From contig NZ_CP047396.1 of the NCBI RefSeq assembly GCF_020541305.1, positions 310,001 to 374,000 on the forward strand: a stretch of DNA of 64,000 nucleotides. Direction: 5' to 3'. Positions 50,185 through 60,675 of the stretch are shown here, piece after piece. The stretch is from Candidatus Vallotiella adelgis (lineage in GTDB: Bacteria; Pseudomonadota; Gammaproteobacteria; Burkholderiales; Burkholderiaceae). The translations under genes were made by a program, and so were the position numbers. Under the pieces are notes generated by a model that saw only the letters and a list, made by a program, of their open reading frames with translations, ran no database searches and had not been told where the DNA came from. The number at the start of each line of letters is the position of its first letter. The first letter of the stretch is position 1.

Positions 50185-51687
50185 CTATTCATCGCTACTG
50201 CTGTCGTCTGACATTGCTAGAACTTGCCTATCATGACCCAACAGATCATCGGCTTGCTCTCCAGGTAGTGCCTCGACCTCGATTAGCTTTCGGTGCATTT
50301 GCCTTGTTCGGGTCTCGGCCAGCTCAATAGAACGAGTAACGGTTGCGAGTTGGTTCTTCGTTTTTGCCAAAACGTTGCCGAACTTGCCGAACTCCGTTTT
50401 CACTGCGCCTAGCACCTGCCACACTTCGCTCGATCTTCTTTCGATCGCTAGTGTACGGAAGCCCATCTGTAGGCTATTTAGCAGTGCGGTCAGCGTGGTA
50501 GGTCCAGCAATCGTAATGCGGTATTCGCGCTGCAATGTGTCAGTTAGCCCAGGCCGGCGCAAAATTTCTGCGTAAAGCCCTTCAGTTGGTAAAAACATAA
50601 TAGCAAAGTCTGTCGTATGGGGTGGCGAGACATATTTATCTGCAATTGCTTTAGCCTCAAGTTTAACTCGTGTTTCAAGAGCGCGAGTCGCCTCTTCGAG
50701 GCCAACAGAGTCTACTCGATCCTGTGCTTCTATTAACCGCTCATAGTCCTCACGAGGAAATTTCGCATCGATAGGTAGCCATACCGGCTGCGCATTGCCT
50801 TGCTTAGTTTCGCCCCAGCCCGGTAGTCGAACTGCAAATTCAACGCGCTCGCTGCTAAGCGGAACCGTCGCCACATTTTTTGCATATTGATCAGATGTAA
50901 GCATCTGCTCAAGTAGCGCCTGGAGCTGAACCTCGCCCCAGGTACCGCGCGTCTTGACATTACTTAACACTTTTTTTAAGTCGCCAACGCCTGCAGCAAG
51001 GGTCTGCATTTCGCCTAAACCACGATGAACCTGCTCAAGTCGAGCCGATACTAATTTAAACGACTCACCTAAACGCTGCTCGAGCGTAGCGTGAAGCTTT
51101 TCATCGACAATAAGCCGTATCTCATCGAGCTTAGCTGCATTGTTCGCCTCGATATCTTTAAGCTTTTGCTCGAGTGTGGCCCGCACTTCGGTAAGACGCC
51201 GATCATTGCTCTCCGAGATCATAGCTAACTGCTGGTTTAGGGTATCGCCGAATTGCTTCAATGTCGCAGCCTGCTCTTCTCGCGCATGTTGTGCCTGCTG
51301 CTGGCCCGACAAACGGAATGTATCAAGCTGCTGCGCATTACTCTGTGTAAGTTTAGCTAGTTGATACGCGAAACCGTCAATTTGATTGTTTTGTACCGTA
51401 GCAATACTCGCGAGTTGTGCTGCAAGCGCTTGTTGTAGTTGCGTGACACCAGCGCCGGCGTCAGCTCGTGATACACGAGCACTTTCAATCAGTTCTACAC
51501 GTAAATCTCGCTCTAATTTATCCTGGGCATGCGTGTATATTTCGCCCAGTTCGCAGATCCGAACTGCAAGATTTTTCAGCGATGCTTTGATTGAATCGCC
51601 AGTCTCATGGTTCCGCATCACAGCTAAAAAAATAAGCAGTGCAGCGGCTATTACAACGACTATCACTCCCATGATAATCATCAGCAT
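50185..51687 (-). CDS. rmuC: DNA recombination protein RmuC
   Basis: RmuC limits inverted-repeat recombination; its biochemistry is poorly known. The 500-aa product has one N-terminal membrane anchor (MLMIIMGVIVVVIAAALLIF). A long coiled coil rich in Gln, Ala and Glu follows, then the nuclease-like RmuC core with GTWGEVQLQALLEQML, VWLPIDAKFPREDYERL and FLPTEGLYAEILRRPGL. It is isolated between noncoding stretches and appears intact. Confidence 0.93.
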   Translation of the reverse strand: MLMIIMGVIVVVIAAALLIFLAVMRNHETGDSIKASLKNLAVRICELGEIYTHAQDKLERDLRVELIESARVSRADAGAGVTQLQQALAAQLASIATVQNNQIDGFAYQLAKLTQSNAQQLDTFRLSGQQQAQHAREEQAATLKQFGDTLNQQLAMISESNDRRLTEVRATLEQKLKDIEANNAAKLDEIRLIVDEKLHATLEQRLGESFKLVSARLEQVHRGLGEMQTLAAGVGDLKKVLSNVKTRGTWGEVQLQALLEQMLTSDQYAKNVATVPLSSERVEFAVRLPGWGETKQGNAQPVWLPIDAKFPREDYERLIEAQDRVDSVGLEEATRALETRVKLEAKAIADKYVSPPHTTDFAIMFLPTEGLYAEILRRPGLTDTLQREYRITIAGPTTLTALLNSLQMGFRTLAIERRSSEVWQVLGAVKTEFGKFGNVLAKTKNQLATVTRSIELAETRTRQMHRKLIEVEALPGEQADDLLGHDRQVLAMSDDSSSDE

Positions 51688-52239
51688 ATACGTATTGCTC
51701 CCTCCAGCCAGTTAAGCTTGATATTAATTTGCAGGCTTGATAGCCAAACGCCCAATATGGGCAGACAATTTTCTCGATTTATATCGAGATATAAATACTG
51801 TTTAAGTTTTGTAGTATACTTAGAAATATATATACTTAAAAATTACTGATTTTATTACAATTTTAGCTGAAGTTTATATCTAGTGCTCAATAACCGAAAA
51901 GTTATATCATCACTATAGATACTAGTATTAGTATACTAGTGAATTATCACATAGAGCGAAATCTTAGGGTGTGATCACCCTTTGTAGGCTAGTAATAATC
52001 TTTGCTACGAAGTGCGATGCAACTATCATGTATAGCTCCCATCCATTCTGCGCTGGTAGAAATTACTGAAAGTATTTACGATACTACACATCATCGATCG
52101 CTTCACATGACTTAAGCCGGCACTCTAACCTACTCTGTCATGGCGTCATAAATATTGTATCGCGTATTATGGAATAGATTGTCCTCACGGCTGCCATTAC
52201 TAGCAGCTCAGTAAGATTAGTATGTAGCCACTAAACTAG
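51688..52239. other. Intergenic region upstream of the coaD remnant
   Basis: About 550 bases with no open frame. rsmD would be expected here in relatives, but no convincing trace was found. A small near-palindrome around 51966 (AGGGTGTGATCACCCT) is present. Confidence 0.4.
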
Positions 52240-52620
52240 TGCACAATAGACTTATTAGTCTGGAATAGCGTAAAAAATCGCCAAAACTTTCTTTTGATAC
52301 AGTGTAATGAGCGACAGAGATCTAATTTATTTCCGGATCTTGCCAAGATATCATGCTGATCGATGCTACTTTATAGCAATAAAACTGGTACGCGATGCTG
52401 ACTATAAAGAATAATATAGTAACTCATGTATTAAGTGGCGTAGCAACGTGGTACTGATTATAACCTGTAACAGGCTGGAAACTTGGACATAGCGCGTTGA
52501 ACAATATTATCGTAAAAATAATATAATATCTACGCTGTAAACCTAGTTCGGCATATTACTAGCAACCTATATCATCAGGCTAATCAAGATGCTGACTCGC
52601 TAAGACAGTACGCTACAATA
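52240..52620 (+). pseudogene. coaD: Possible remnant of coaD (phosphopantetheine adenylyltransferase)
   Basis: CoaD makes dephospho-CoA. Burkholderia carry coaD just upstream of fdxA. On the plus strand near 52265-52320 the frame RKKSPKLSFDTV, two stops, ATEI fits the CoaD pattern R.KKPFFSLEERV.IATEVL. Near 52370-52415, RCYFIAIKLVRDADYKE weakly fits NARVIVRGLRAVSDFEYE. Frames shift and stops are frequent. The evidence is suggestive only and depends on expected gene order. Confidence 0.4.
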
Positions 52621-52698
52621 TCCACTGAGTAAACTGATGGTGAGTGGCTGCGACTTATTGTCGCCCGAATCGCTATCTTACAAAGTGCAGGAGCTTCA

Positions 52699-53022
52699 AT
52701 GACTCATATTGTGACGGAAAGCTGCGTTAAGTGTCGCTATACCGACTGTGTCGACGTATGTCCAGTGGACTGCTTTCGGGAAGGTTCGAACTTCCTCGCG
52801 ATCGACCCAGATGAATGTATTGATTGCGCAGTTTGCGTAGCAGAATGCCCAGTCAATGCAATCTATGCTGAAGAGGATGTCCCTAGAAACCAGCAACAAT
52901 TCATTCAATTAAACGCGGAACTATCGAAAAAATGGCCTAGCATCACTAGGACAAAGCCAGCTCTACCGGACGCGGAAGCATGGAAGGATATAAAAGACAA
53001 GCTGAAGCTGCTTGAGCGATAA
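52699..53022 (+). CDS. fdxA: Seven-iron ferredoxin
   Basis: A 107-aa low-potential electron carrier with one 3Fe-4S and one 4Fe-4S cluster. The cysteines are in [18 protein letters not shown] and [17 protein letters not shown], followed by the alpha-helical C-terminal extension of FdxA-type ferredoxins ([11 protein letters not shown]). An excellent AGGAG site precedes the ATG. It stands alone, followed by tRNA-Asn. The redox partner is not evident. Confidence 0.96.
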   Translation: MTHIVTESCVKCRYTDCVDVCPVDCFREGSNFLAIDPDECIDCAVCVAECPVNAIYAEEDVPRNQQQFIQLNAELSKKWPSITRTKPALPDAEAWKDIKDKLKLLER

Positions 53023-53133
53023 GCGCGGTGTATGCTGTGTGCTAAGTATATTGATGCTTAATGACGTTACGCTTTAATACCTTACCTATTGACAAGCCGG
53101 TCAAAAACCGATTGAATATCAATTCTTCACCCT

Positions 53134-53206
53134 TCCCCGATAGCTCAGTCGGTAGAGCGACGGACTGTTAATCCGCAGGTCCCTGGTTCGAGCCCAGGTC
53201 GGGGAG
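53134..53206 (+). tRNA. tRNA-Asn (anticodon GTT)
   Basis: Acceptor TCCCCGA/TCGGGGA, D arm TAGCTCAGTCGGTAGAGC, anticodon stem CGGAC/GTCCG-type with loop containing GTT, T arm CCTGG-TTCGAGC-CCAGG, discriminator G. No CCA is encoded (GCAAA follows), unlike the other three tRNAs here, so a CCA-adding enzyme is needed. Confidence 0.95.
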
Positions 53207-53411
53207 CAAAATCTTTTTGCATTCAATATAGTCTAAAAAAAACATATCATGCTTGATGCATGATTACTATCGGATAACCGGATGACTGCAGTCGTTTACT
53301 GAAGTGGATAAGTAACCCCTGTTATTTCCTGCCAAGTTAAGCATTATGCATCAGTCAGTGACCTTCGATTTTCCCGAAGCGTACTAGCTTACTAATGCTG
53401 CGATCCAGACT

Positions 53412-54248
53412 ATGGATACACCATACTTATCTATTCTACAAGATCTGCTTAGGCACGGCACACTGAAGAGTGACCGTACAGGTACAGGTACATACTCGCT
53501 ATTCGGAGTATCGTATCGGCATGATTTGGCTACGGGATTCCCGCTGTTGACGACCAAAAAACTACATGTGCGATCAATCCTGTACGAGTTGCTCTGGTTT
53601 CTGCGTGGAGATACAAACATTCGCTATCTACAAGAGAACGGAGTAACCATCTGGGACGAATGGGCTACATCTAGTGGTGAACTCGGCCCAGTGTATGGCG
53701 CGCAGTGGCGGTCTTGGCGCAATCCAGACGGAACCTTAACCGATCAAATTCAGACACTTCTTGACTCTCTACGCACCAATCCAGACAGTAGGCGACACAT
53801 TATTAATGCATGGAACGTATCGTTTTTGCCAGACCAGTTAAAATCCCCCATACAAAATGCGCTAAATGGTCGAATGTCATTGCCACCGTGCCACATTCTT
53901 TATCAGTTTTATATTGCAGATCGTAAATTAAGTTGCATGCTCACCCAACGTTCTGGCGATTGGTTCCTCGGCATTCCGTATAACTGCGCATCAGCAGCCT
54001 TTCTTACTCATATGATCGCACAACAACTTGGCTTGTGGCCCGGAGAAATCGTTCATTCAATCGGCGACGCTCACCTATACTTAAATCACATGAATCAGGC
54101 ACGGATGCAGCTCACTCGCACGCCACGGCAGCAACCACAGTTGATGATCAAGCGACAGCCGGATACCCTGTTCGACTACCACTTCGAAGACTTCGAGATC
54201 GTTGGATATAATCCATATCCTCATATTGCTGCACCTATTGCCGTATAG
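53412..54248 (+). CDS. thyA: Thymidylate synthase
   Basis: ThyA makes dTMP from dUMP using methylene-tetrahydrofolate. The 278-aa product has the substrate-binding [25 protein letters not shown], nucleophile Cys in [13 protein letters not shown] and [13 protein letters not shown]. The loop usually reading RSCDVFLGLPFNIAS is [15 protein letters not shown] here, a variant seen in some ThyA branches. folA follows 164 bases downstream on the same strand, the functional partner that regenerates tetrahydrofolate. Confidence 0.95.
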   Translation: MDTPYLSILQDLLRHGTLKSDRTGTGTYSLFGVSYRHDLATGFPLLTTKKLHVRSILYELLWFLRGDTNIRYLQENGVTIWDEWATSSGELGPVYGAQWRSWRNPDGTLTDQIQTLLDSLRTNPDSRRHIINAWNVSFLPDQLKSPIQNALNGRMSLPPCHILYQFYIADRKLSCMLTQRSGDWFLGIPYNCASAAFLTHMIAQQLGLWPGEIVHSIGDAHLYLNHMNQARMQLTRTPRQQPQLMIKRQPDTLFDYHFEDFEIVGYNPYPHIAAPIAV

Positions 54249-54412
54249 CTATGTAGCACACATAGCATAAGCTGCATTAAATTGGGGCTCACTAGCAGCA
54301 GAAAAAATAGTTGCCATCTGCTTCTTACAGAATTCTGAAATGTGTCCAGCTATAGCTGGACACTACGTTAGATTTTATGCTTTCTCTGCCCGCCTAAATT
54401 CACGGTAAATTG

Positions 54413-54913
54413 ATGACAACGCTTTGCTTGATAGTTGCGCGCGCACGCAATGGTGTAATCGGACACAATAACACACTGCCCTGGCAGCTTCCAGAGGATC
54501 TTTTGCACTTTAAGAATACTACAATGGGTTCGCCGCTGATTATGGGGCGTAAAACCCACGAGTCGATTGGGCACGCGCTGCCCGGTCGCCGGAATATCGT
54601 AGTGACGCGCGATGCAGCAAAACAATTTCATGGTTGCGACACTGTCACCAGCCTAGACGCAGCGCGCGCATTGTGCGAAATGCTGCATGCGCCGCTTGCA
54701 TATCTTATCGGAGGCGCTCAATTATATCGTGAGGGGATCAGACATGCTGAGCGACTGATTGTCACCGAGATCGATCGTGTGTTTGAAGGCGACGCGACAT
54801 TTTCTACGCCGTCGGTAGAGCGCTGGCGAGAAGTGTCGCGCAAAATCCATCAAACAGCATCACCGAGCAATCTAATCTATGCATTCGTCGAATATGAAAG
54901 AATCTCTTACTAA
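54413..54913 (+). CDS. folA: Dihydrofolate reductase
   Basis: FolA reduces dihydrofolate to tetrahydrofolate with NADPH, closing the thyA cycle. The 166-aa product has [18 protein letters not shown] (substrate Trp and acidic residue), [20 protein letters not shown] and [17 protein letters not shown] 54413 is preferred over the TTG one codon upstream at 54410. It is convergent with pmbA, 16 bases apart. Confidence 0.95.
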   Translation: MTTLCLIVARARNGVIGHNNTLPWQLPEDLLHFKNTTMGSPLIMGRKTHESIGHALPGRRNIVVTRDAAKQFHGCDTVTSLDAARALCEMLHAPLAYLIGGAQLYREGIRHAERLIVTEIDRVFEGDATFSTPSVERWREVSRKIHQTASPSNLIYAFVEYERISY

Positions 54914-54929
54914 CCTACTCGATGCGAAT

Positions 54930-56288
54930 TTACTGACCAGCAATCGTCATCTGCTCAATAAGTACCGAGCCGGTTTCTTGCGTCCCACGCGAGATCTTGT
55001 CAGCACCGATCGCGAGAATTTGCCCAAACATCTGTTGTAGCGTACTAGCAACTGTGATTTCTTCGACCGGATACTGAATCTCGCCATTCTCGACCCAGAA
55101 TCCTGATGCCCCGCGTGAGTAGTCGCCCGTAACATAGTTTACGCCTTGCCCCATTAGCTCCGTTAATAGTAGCCCTGTACTAAGCTTGCGTAACATTGCA
55201 CGGAAATCATCATTTTCGTGGGTGAGCGTGCTTGTTAATGACAGGTTATGCGCGCCGCCGGCATTACCAGTAGTCTTCATGCCTAGTTTTCTAGCAGAAT
55301 ACGTTGATAGGAAATATCCACGTATAATGCCGTCGTGCACAATATTGCGTCGCGTGGTACGCACACCTTCTTGATCAAATGGGGCGCTGCCTAGAGCGCG
55401 GAGCACATGAGGATCTTCATGTATTTGTACGTGCGGCGCGAATACGAGCTTGTCAAGTGAATTAGTTAGAAAGCTTGTCTTGCGATATAATGACCCGCCA
55501 CTAGTGGCCTGAACAAAGGCACTAAGCAGGCTAACAGCAAGCTGGGCCTCGAATAATACCGGGCATTTTCTGGTATCGAGGCGGCGTGCGCCGATACGTG
55601 CTAGCGCACGTTCGGCAGCGTAGCGGCCTACAGATTCGGGTGTAGCTAGTTCTGCCTCACAACGATGCGCTGTGTACCAGTCTGCACGCTGCATCTGCTG
55701 GCCGCTTCCGGCAATTGGCGCACAAGCGATATAGTGCCGTGAGCACGGATAACCACCAAAAAATCCACATGAGGTGGCTAACACAAACTGAGAATGCTGT
55801 GCGGATACGCTCGCGCCTTCACTATTTCGGATCTGCGAGTCTGTGTCAAATGCCGCCTGTTCAGCACGCTGAGCGATTTCGACAGCGCTATCGGCATGCA
55901 GCTCCCATGGGTGAAACAAATCTAAATTCGGCGGATTTATCTCTAGTAACTCTTTTTCGGCAAGACCAGCGCAGTTATCTTCCGCGGTGAACCGTGCAAT
56001 GTTGTACGCAGCTGATACCGTATCGCGAAGCGCCTCCGGCGATAAATCAGACGTGCTTGCACTTCCTCGCTTTTTTCCGATAAATACGCTTACTCCCATT
56101 GTCTTGTCGTAGTTATGCTCTATTGTCTCAACAGCGCCTTGCCGCACTGATACTAATAAACCATCTCCCTCTGATATTTCAGTTACAGCATCAGTTGCAC
56201 CAAGTATTTTTGCATGTCGTAAGATATCTGCTGTAATATCTTTTAGTTGTGCTTGTGTGTGCGGAAACACACGCTGGTGTGCTGCCAT
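54930..56288 (-). CDS. pmbA: Metalloprotease PmbA/TldE
   Basis: PmbA (TldE) forms a heterodimer with TldD that degrades unfolded peptides and matures some modified peptides. The 452-aa product shows the family core DAVTEISEGDGLLVSVR, VFIGKKRGSASTSDLS, DQEGVRTTRRNIV and VTGDYSRGASGFWVENG. ATG 56288 has an AAGGA site; ATG 56315 upstream has none. The partner tldD is not in this window. The dead yjgA lies divergently upstream, as in Burkholderia. Confidence 0.93.
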   Translation of the reverse strand: MAAHQRVFPHTQAQLKDITADILRHAKILGATDAVTEISEGDGLLVSVRQGAVETIEHNYDKTMGVSVFIGKKRGSASTSDLSPEALRDTVSAAYNIARFTAEDNCAGLAEKELLEINPPNLDLFHPWELHADSAVEIAQRAEQAAFDTDSQIRNSEGASVSAQHSQFVLATSCGFFGGYPCSRHYIACAPIAGSGQQMQRADWYTAHRCEAELATPESVGRYAAERALARIGARRLDTRKCPVLFEAQLAVSLLSAFVQATSGGSLYRKTSFLTNSLDKLVFAPHVQIHEDPHVLRALGSAPFDQEGVRTTRRNIVHDGIIRGYFLSTYSARKLGMKTTGNAGGAHNLSLTSTLTHENDDFRAMLRKLSTGLLLTELMGQGVNYVTGDYSRGASGFWVENGEIQYPVEEITVASTLQQMFGQILAIGADKISRGTQETGSVLIEQMTIAGQ

Positions 56289-56639
56289 GTCAGTTCGATC
56301 CTTAGTTTTCAACATGCGTTATAATAAGCTGTTTGCTTAACGGCGAGACTAGTCACTCAGCTTGTTAAGCGAATAGGGGGTGTGTTCCAGCGCATTCTAT
56401 TATGCCAAGATCTGGCAGACGTGATACGTGAAAGCGTGCAGAATCTCTAACGCACAGTTTCTTGCTAGAAAGAAGGCATTTATGAGTTTCTGACACTAAT
56501 ATAAGCATAAATATCTAGAAAAACTATATATTGATCTAGATTTGCCGCCGAACATGCTGAGTTCCCTTACATCTTCAGTCATCGAGTAGGACTACGATTA
56601 CATAGTATAACTGTTTCCTTAAAAAACTAGTAACTAGTC

Positions 56640-56960
56640 TAGTTTTGATGATCAATTTCGCTAGTACTGGAGTCTATGACTTATAGCACACCCTCAAGCA
56701 TGGGCATGAGGGGTAGAGGCGGACTTACCAGTCCTGCGGCAGACGGGCAAATACAGCCTAAACGTCGACAATGCAACTACCATGCCACATCCACTCTCAT
56801 GGAACTCATAGAAAAGCCCGCTACAATCACGCTCTTATATCTAAGTCTCTGGTACAGCTGAATGCCGGAAGAAATTCTGGTAATGGGTACCAGAACGATA
56901 GAGTAATTTATGTAATTACCGATTTCGCAACGCTGATTGTAAACTTTCTGGGCTAACTAT
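56640..56960 (+). pseudogene. yjgA: Eroded yjgA/darP (50S assembly-associated protein)
   Basis: YjgA (DarP, DUF615) binds late 50S intermediates and is divergent from pmbA in relatives. On the plus strand near 56757-56860 KRRQCNYHATSTLMELIEK matches the hallmark RRRQMQYIGKLMRE.D, one codon longer. After a stop, ITDFATLIVNFLG near 56910-56955 matches DD.AL..F...FPG. The N-terminal half is hard to follow. No reading frame spans the gene, so it is dead. Confidence 0.65.
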
Positions 56961-57036
56961 AGTTAATTCATAAAATACTCGAGAAACTATACGACATATA
57001 GAAAAATATGAGTATCTTCTCTTACCCTTGATATCA

Positions 57037-57062
57037 TGCCGTAGGGTTGATTCTACGGCATA
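57037..57062. terminator. Hairpin downstream of orn
   Basis: A 9-bp stem ATGCCGTAG/CTACGGCAT with an 8-base loop in the gap after orn (minus strand). A second 7-bp stem GTCCCCC/GGGGGAC lies nearer the orn stop at 57151-57177. Neither has a clear minus-strand T-run; one of them probably ends the orn transcript. Confidence 0.4.
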
Positions 57063-57187
57063 CATAGCAAAAACGACTCAGCGTATACAGTTATCTTCCC
57101 CATTAAAAGCGTGATCTCACAAAATACCGACCGAAACCTAAGTGCCAGTTGTCCCCCTACCTCTTATTCGGGGGGACGTTCGACGTA

Positions 57188-57802
57188 TCAACCGGCCCGC
57201 GGAATTGTGTCGGCAGTAGGCGCTCTCAGGAAATGCTGGCGATAGTACCTTAATTCGTAGATTGACTCATAAATATCAGCTAGTGCGCTATGTGGTGAAT
57301 GCTTTTGAAGTCCCCTATAGATCGCTGGCTGCCAGCGGCAGCATAACTCTTTCAGCGTGCTCACGTCTAGATTTCGATAGTGAAAGAATTGACCTAGTTT
57401 TGGCATCCAATGAGTAATAAATTGACGATCCTGACAAATTGAGTTGCCACACATCGGCGACTTTCTGGCTAGCACGTATTGCGATAAGAACGCAAGTAAT
57501 TTCTCAGCCGCATCAGCTTCAGTAACCGACGATGCACGAACGCGTTCAATCAAACCTGATTGGCTATGCGTGATCTTATTCCATTGGTCCATCGAATTTA
57601 ACCTCGAATCCGATTGATAGATCGCTAGTACTGGCCCCTCAATAATTACCGCTAAACTCGAATCTGTAACCACCACCGCAACCTCAAGAATTCGGTCCAT
57701 GCTTGGCAATAAACCGGTCATCTCCATATCTAACCAAATTAAGTTTAATTCACTCTTAGCCAGCATACGCTGGTTACTAGGTGGTTGTAGATTAGAACTC
57801 AT
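57188..57802 (-). CDS. orn: Oligoribonuclease
   Basis: Orn degrades the last 2-5 nt RNA fragments and is usually essential. The 204-aa DEDDh enzyme has Exo [37 protein letters not shown] and [14 protein letters not shown] 57802 has an AGAGGG site; a GTG at 57808 is the alternative. It is divergent from the noncoding stretch leading to rsgA. Confidence 0.95.
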   Translation of the reverse strand: MSSNLQPPSNQRMLAKSELNLIWLDMEMTGLLPSMDRILEVAVVVTDSSLAVIIEGPVLAIYQSDSRLNSMDQWNKITHSQSGLIERVRASSVTEADAAEKLLAFLSQYVLARKSPMCGNSICQDRQFITHWMPKLGQFFHYRNLDVSTLKELCCRWQPAIYRGLQKHSPHSALADIYESIYELRYYRQHFLRAPTADTIPRAG

Positions 57803-58030
57803 GAACACCCCTCTTGCACATGGAATTTTCTCTTATTTTTCCGAAGAGTCGCAGGCAGCGAACGCCTAAGAATAGGCAGAATTACAGTTTTCCTATGAAT
57901 ATATGTATTTACGATTCTGTTTATTATCGTGAGAATTGCTACGCTTTTATGGCTTACAAACTGCTAGATAAGTGCGTCGCTGATTTCCTGAATATGTCCA
58001 CGACTGGTGCCTATTCCGAAATCTCACTGT

Positions 58031-58098
58031 AACTCGACTAACTCTCAGCATAGTAAAATCGCTAACTCGACTTTACTATGCTGAGAGTTAGTCGAGTT
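58031..58098. repeat. 27-bp perfect inverted repeat
   Basis: Arms 58031-58057 and 58072-58098 are perfectly complementary around a 14-base loop that itself repeats CTAACTCGA. It lies in noncoding DNA between orn and rsgA. No T-run follows. The absence of any mismatch in otherwise eroding DNA is remarkable. Confidence 0.92.
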
Positions 58099-58235
58099 GA
58101 GGTTTTGTAGGCAGCCTATATTTGTTAAATACTCCGCGCTTGAGTTAAGGGGCGGGTCCGTGGATATGAGAATCAGATGACACTAATATCTGCGCTCTAC
58201 GTCATCGTAGAACTAGTTTCATATGTTATGCAATT

Positions 58236-58610
58236 ATGTTCAGCATTTTATCAGTGAAACTCGGTTTTTATTTAACAGGATGTTGTTCTTTGATTAATCT
58301 AATACAAGAAACCATTGCTTCGTATAATGTATGGCCGGCTGCTCTTTCTGTCTATGCTATAGCTGATGAAGCAAGATGGTGCAATGTAGTAGATGTGAGT
58401 TTAGTTTATCCTGGCTATATCATTCCTATAGCTAGCGTATTACGCTTATGCCCTAACGGGGATATAAAACTGCTTAATAAGTTCGAGAAGCAAACTCACA
58501 TGTCGCTGCGTGAAACTAATCTCCGACTTCACTTTGCTACTTGTTTGATTATACTCATCTATCCGAAATACAACGTATCAAATAGCTCTAGCACGCACGT
58601 ATGCATATGA
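58236..58610 (+). CDS. Hypothetical 124-aa reading frame overlapping rsgA start
   Basis: An open frame from ATG 58236 whose stop overlaps the rsgA start by 10 bases. The product starts with a hydrophobic stretch ([17 protein letters not shown]) but has no recognised motif. A short stretch near the end ([16 protein letters not shown]) faintly recalls the end of pterin carbinolamine dehydratase, which lies near rsgA in relatives, but the spacing is wrong. There is no ribosome-binding site and codon use is AT-biased. It may be a chance frame or a remnant. Confidence 0.25.
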   Translation: MFSILSVKLGFYLTGCCSLINLIQETIASYNVWPAALSVYAIADEARWCNVVDVSLVYPGYIIPIASVLRLCPNGDIKLLNKFEKQTHMSLRETNLRLHFATCLIILIYPKYNVSNSSSTHVCI

Positions 58611-59578
58611 GAAATCGAACAGTGCGCAGCACGCCGTATCATATAGAGCTGGCAAGACAACACCGCAAGGATCACGAGCAAATAGAGAGTGATGGCAGAG
58701 GCCGGGTCATCATTGCGCATGGCCGGAATTATATAGTTCAATCAGATAAGGGTGATTCTCTGCTTCAGTGTTTTCCGCGCGGAAAAAAAAGTGAGATTGC
58801 TGTTGGCGACCTTGTCACTTTCAAGGTGATATCTGCGGACCAAGGGGTCATCATTTCGACTGAGACACGACGTAACCTACTCTGTCGATCTGATCAGTGT
58901 AAGTCTAAGCGCCTTGCTGCTAACTTCGATCAGCTACTAATCGTACTCGCTACTGAGCCACATTTTAGTGAAGATTTTCTCGGCCGCGCACTGGTGGCCG
59001 CCGAAGCTAATCAGCTCAAGCCCGTAGTATTACTAAATAAATCCGATTTACTAGCTGCACTGCCGCTCGCTCGCGCACGTATCGCATCTTATGTGAAACT
59101 TGGCTACTGGATCATCGAAACGTCTGCAACTGGTGCCGCTGATGCTACGCACAATATACTTTTGCCGCTGCTCGCGCAGCGTGCCACTTTGCTGCTCGGC
59201 CAGTCTGGCGTGGGAAAGTCAGCGCTGGTGAATTTACTGGTACCACACGCGAATGCTGCAACACGTGAAATCTCATCCGCGCTGAAAACCGGCCGTCATA
59301 CCACCACGTTTACTCGCTGGTATGTGTTACCCAATGGGGGTGCGTTGATCGACACACCTGGTTTTCGAGAGTTCGGGTTATCTCATTTGAGTGAGGGGCA
59401 ACTTGAACGCGCTTTCCCTGAATTCCGGCCGCTGCTCGGCGGTTGTCGCTTTTGTAATTGCCATCATTTGAGCGAACCGGGCTGCGCGATACTAGATGCG
59501 GTGATGCAAGGCCCTATTGCGCCGGCGAGGCACGTATTATATGTTCAGCTACTGCGCGAAGTAAGCTCAGTGCTCTAG
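58601..59578 (+). CDS. rsgA: Small ribosomal subunit biogenesis GTPase RsgA
   Basis: RsgA is a circularly permuted GTPase that checks late 30S assembly. The 325-aa product has an N-terminal OB fold, G4 LLNKSDLL before G1 [15 protein letters not shown]3 DTPGF, and the zinc motif [14 protein letters not shown]. Starts at 58601 or 58607 are both possible. A 66-bp exact copy of bases 59389-59454 recurs downstream at 59757-59822. No damage is visible in the gene itself. Confidence 0.95.
   Translation: MHMRNRTVRSTPYHIELARQHRKDHEQIESDGRGRVIIAHGRNYIVQSDKGDSLLQCFPRGKKSEIAVGDLVTFKVISADQGVIISTETRRNLLCRSDQCKSKRLAANFDQLLIVLATEPHFSEDFLGRALVAAEANQLKPVVLLNKSDLLAALPLARARIASYVKLGYWIIETSATGAADATHNILLPLLAQRATLLLGQSGVGKSALVNLLVPHANAATREISSALKTGRHTTTFTRWYVLPNGGALIDTPGFREFGLSHLSEGQLERAFPEFRPLLGGCRFCNCHHLSEPGCAILDAVMQGPIAPARHVLYVQLLREVSSVL
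59389..59454 (+). repeat. 66-bp exact duplicate, source copy within rsgA
   Basis: These bases encode the segment [19 protein letters not shown] and its flanks, just before the zinc motif. They are identical over all 66 bases to 59757-59822. Confidence 0.95.
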
Positions 59579-59756
59579 CAGCATGCCGCATATCGAATGT
59601 ATTGATGCGCAGCATGCCTACATAGCATTACTCTAAATTATTCAGAGATGTAAAATATGACTCGCGCAGTCGCTGATCCGCTAGATCAGCATATAACTAA
59701 ATCAGATACTCGTTTTAAAATAAATAATCGATATTTAAAAAGGTTAGACTGAGCGA

Positions 59757-59822
59757 GAGTGAGGGGCAACTTGAACGCGCTTTCCCTGAATTCCGGCCGC
59801 TGCTCGGCGGTTGTCGCTTTTG
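59757..59822 (+). repeat. 66-bp exact duplicate of an rsgA fragment
   Basis: An identical copy of rsgA bases 59389-59454, placed 178 bases after the rsgA stop in the same orientation. It cannot be expressed as part of a gene. The identity points to a recent event or an assembly artefact. Confidence 0.95.
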
Positions 59823-59960
59823 CTTATGCGGTATATTAATAAGCATAATTGGTTAATTCTACAAGAACAAGCTATCTTGGTGTCAGTAACTGGAAGGTTA
59901 CCACTGCTTACTCTCTGGAGAGAGGCGCGAAGCGCAATAATCTACATTATATTCGATAAC

Positions 59961-59995
59961 ATACATCATCTATCGTGCGCGGATAGATGATGTAT
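59961..59995. repeat. 14-bp perfect inverted repeat
   Basis: Arms 59961-59974 and 59982-59995 with a 7-base loop (GTGCGCG) in noncoding DNA. No gene it could terminate lies nearby other than rsgA, 380 bases upstream. Confidence 0.85.
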
Positions 59996-60675
59996 AAGAA
60001 GCTTAGAGGCACTATATAATTAGTCAACCCATATCACTATAGTATGACATTAGAAGAACAAACATCTATAGAGTAATATGCCACCCTCTAAACAGAGGCA
60101 TAGAAACTCCTGATCCATCCTCTCTAAGATTTAAGCGCTACTGTACGGTATTTCAATAAGTATAAATAGGTAAGGAATTTTCTAAGGATGACCACGCCTA
60201 TCTTAGTTAGTTAAGGTCAGCATCTATTCAACGACATAAGATACCTGATGAGCAAAGATAAAAGCGGCTAGTATGCAGTGTAATGCTAGTGCTCTAAGTT
60301 CTCGACGTATTCCCAGCTGCTTGATCGGGATAACACAGACAGGTCTAATGAGTACCATGAATCCAGAAGAAGATGCTAAAAAAACATGCTGGTGTGATGT
60401 CACCCACCGTATAAATCAGTATATAAGCACACTCTCGATGCTCAATATTTTCCTGTATCTAAGGTAGATTATGCATGAGTATTTTATATAATGCATTATA
60501 TTCTCATTATTTATGATACGAAACAAATATTCGATAATAAATAATTAGAATAACCTAAAGACAAGTATAAATATCGCTACGCTCTACAAGAATACTAATT
60601 AAAATTAATTGGTACTAAAAGTCGTGATCAGCGTAATTATCACAATCTACGAAATAGCAACAGAAATTTATGCAA

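Noticed and set aside
58236-58610. Identification of the 124-codon frame as pterin carbinolamine dehydratase
   Set aside because: Only two short stretches are similar and they are about 35 residues too far apart; kept as hypothetical only.
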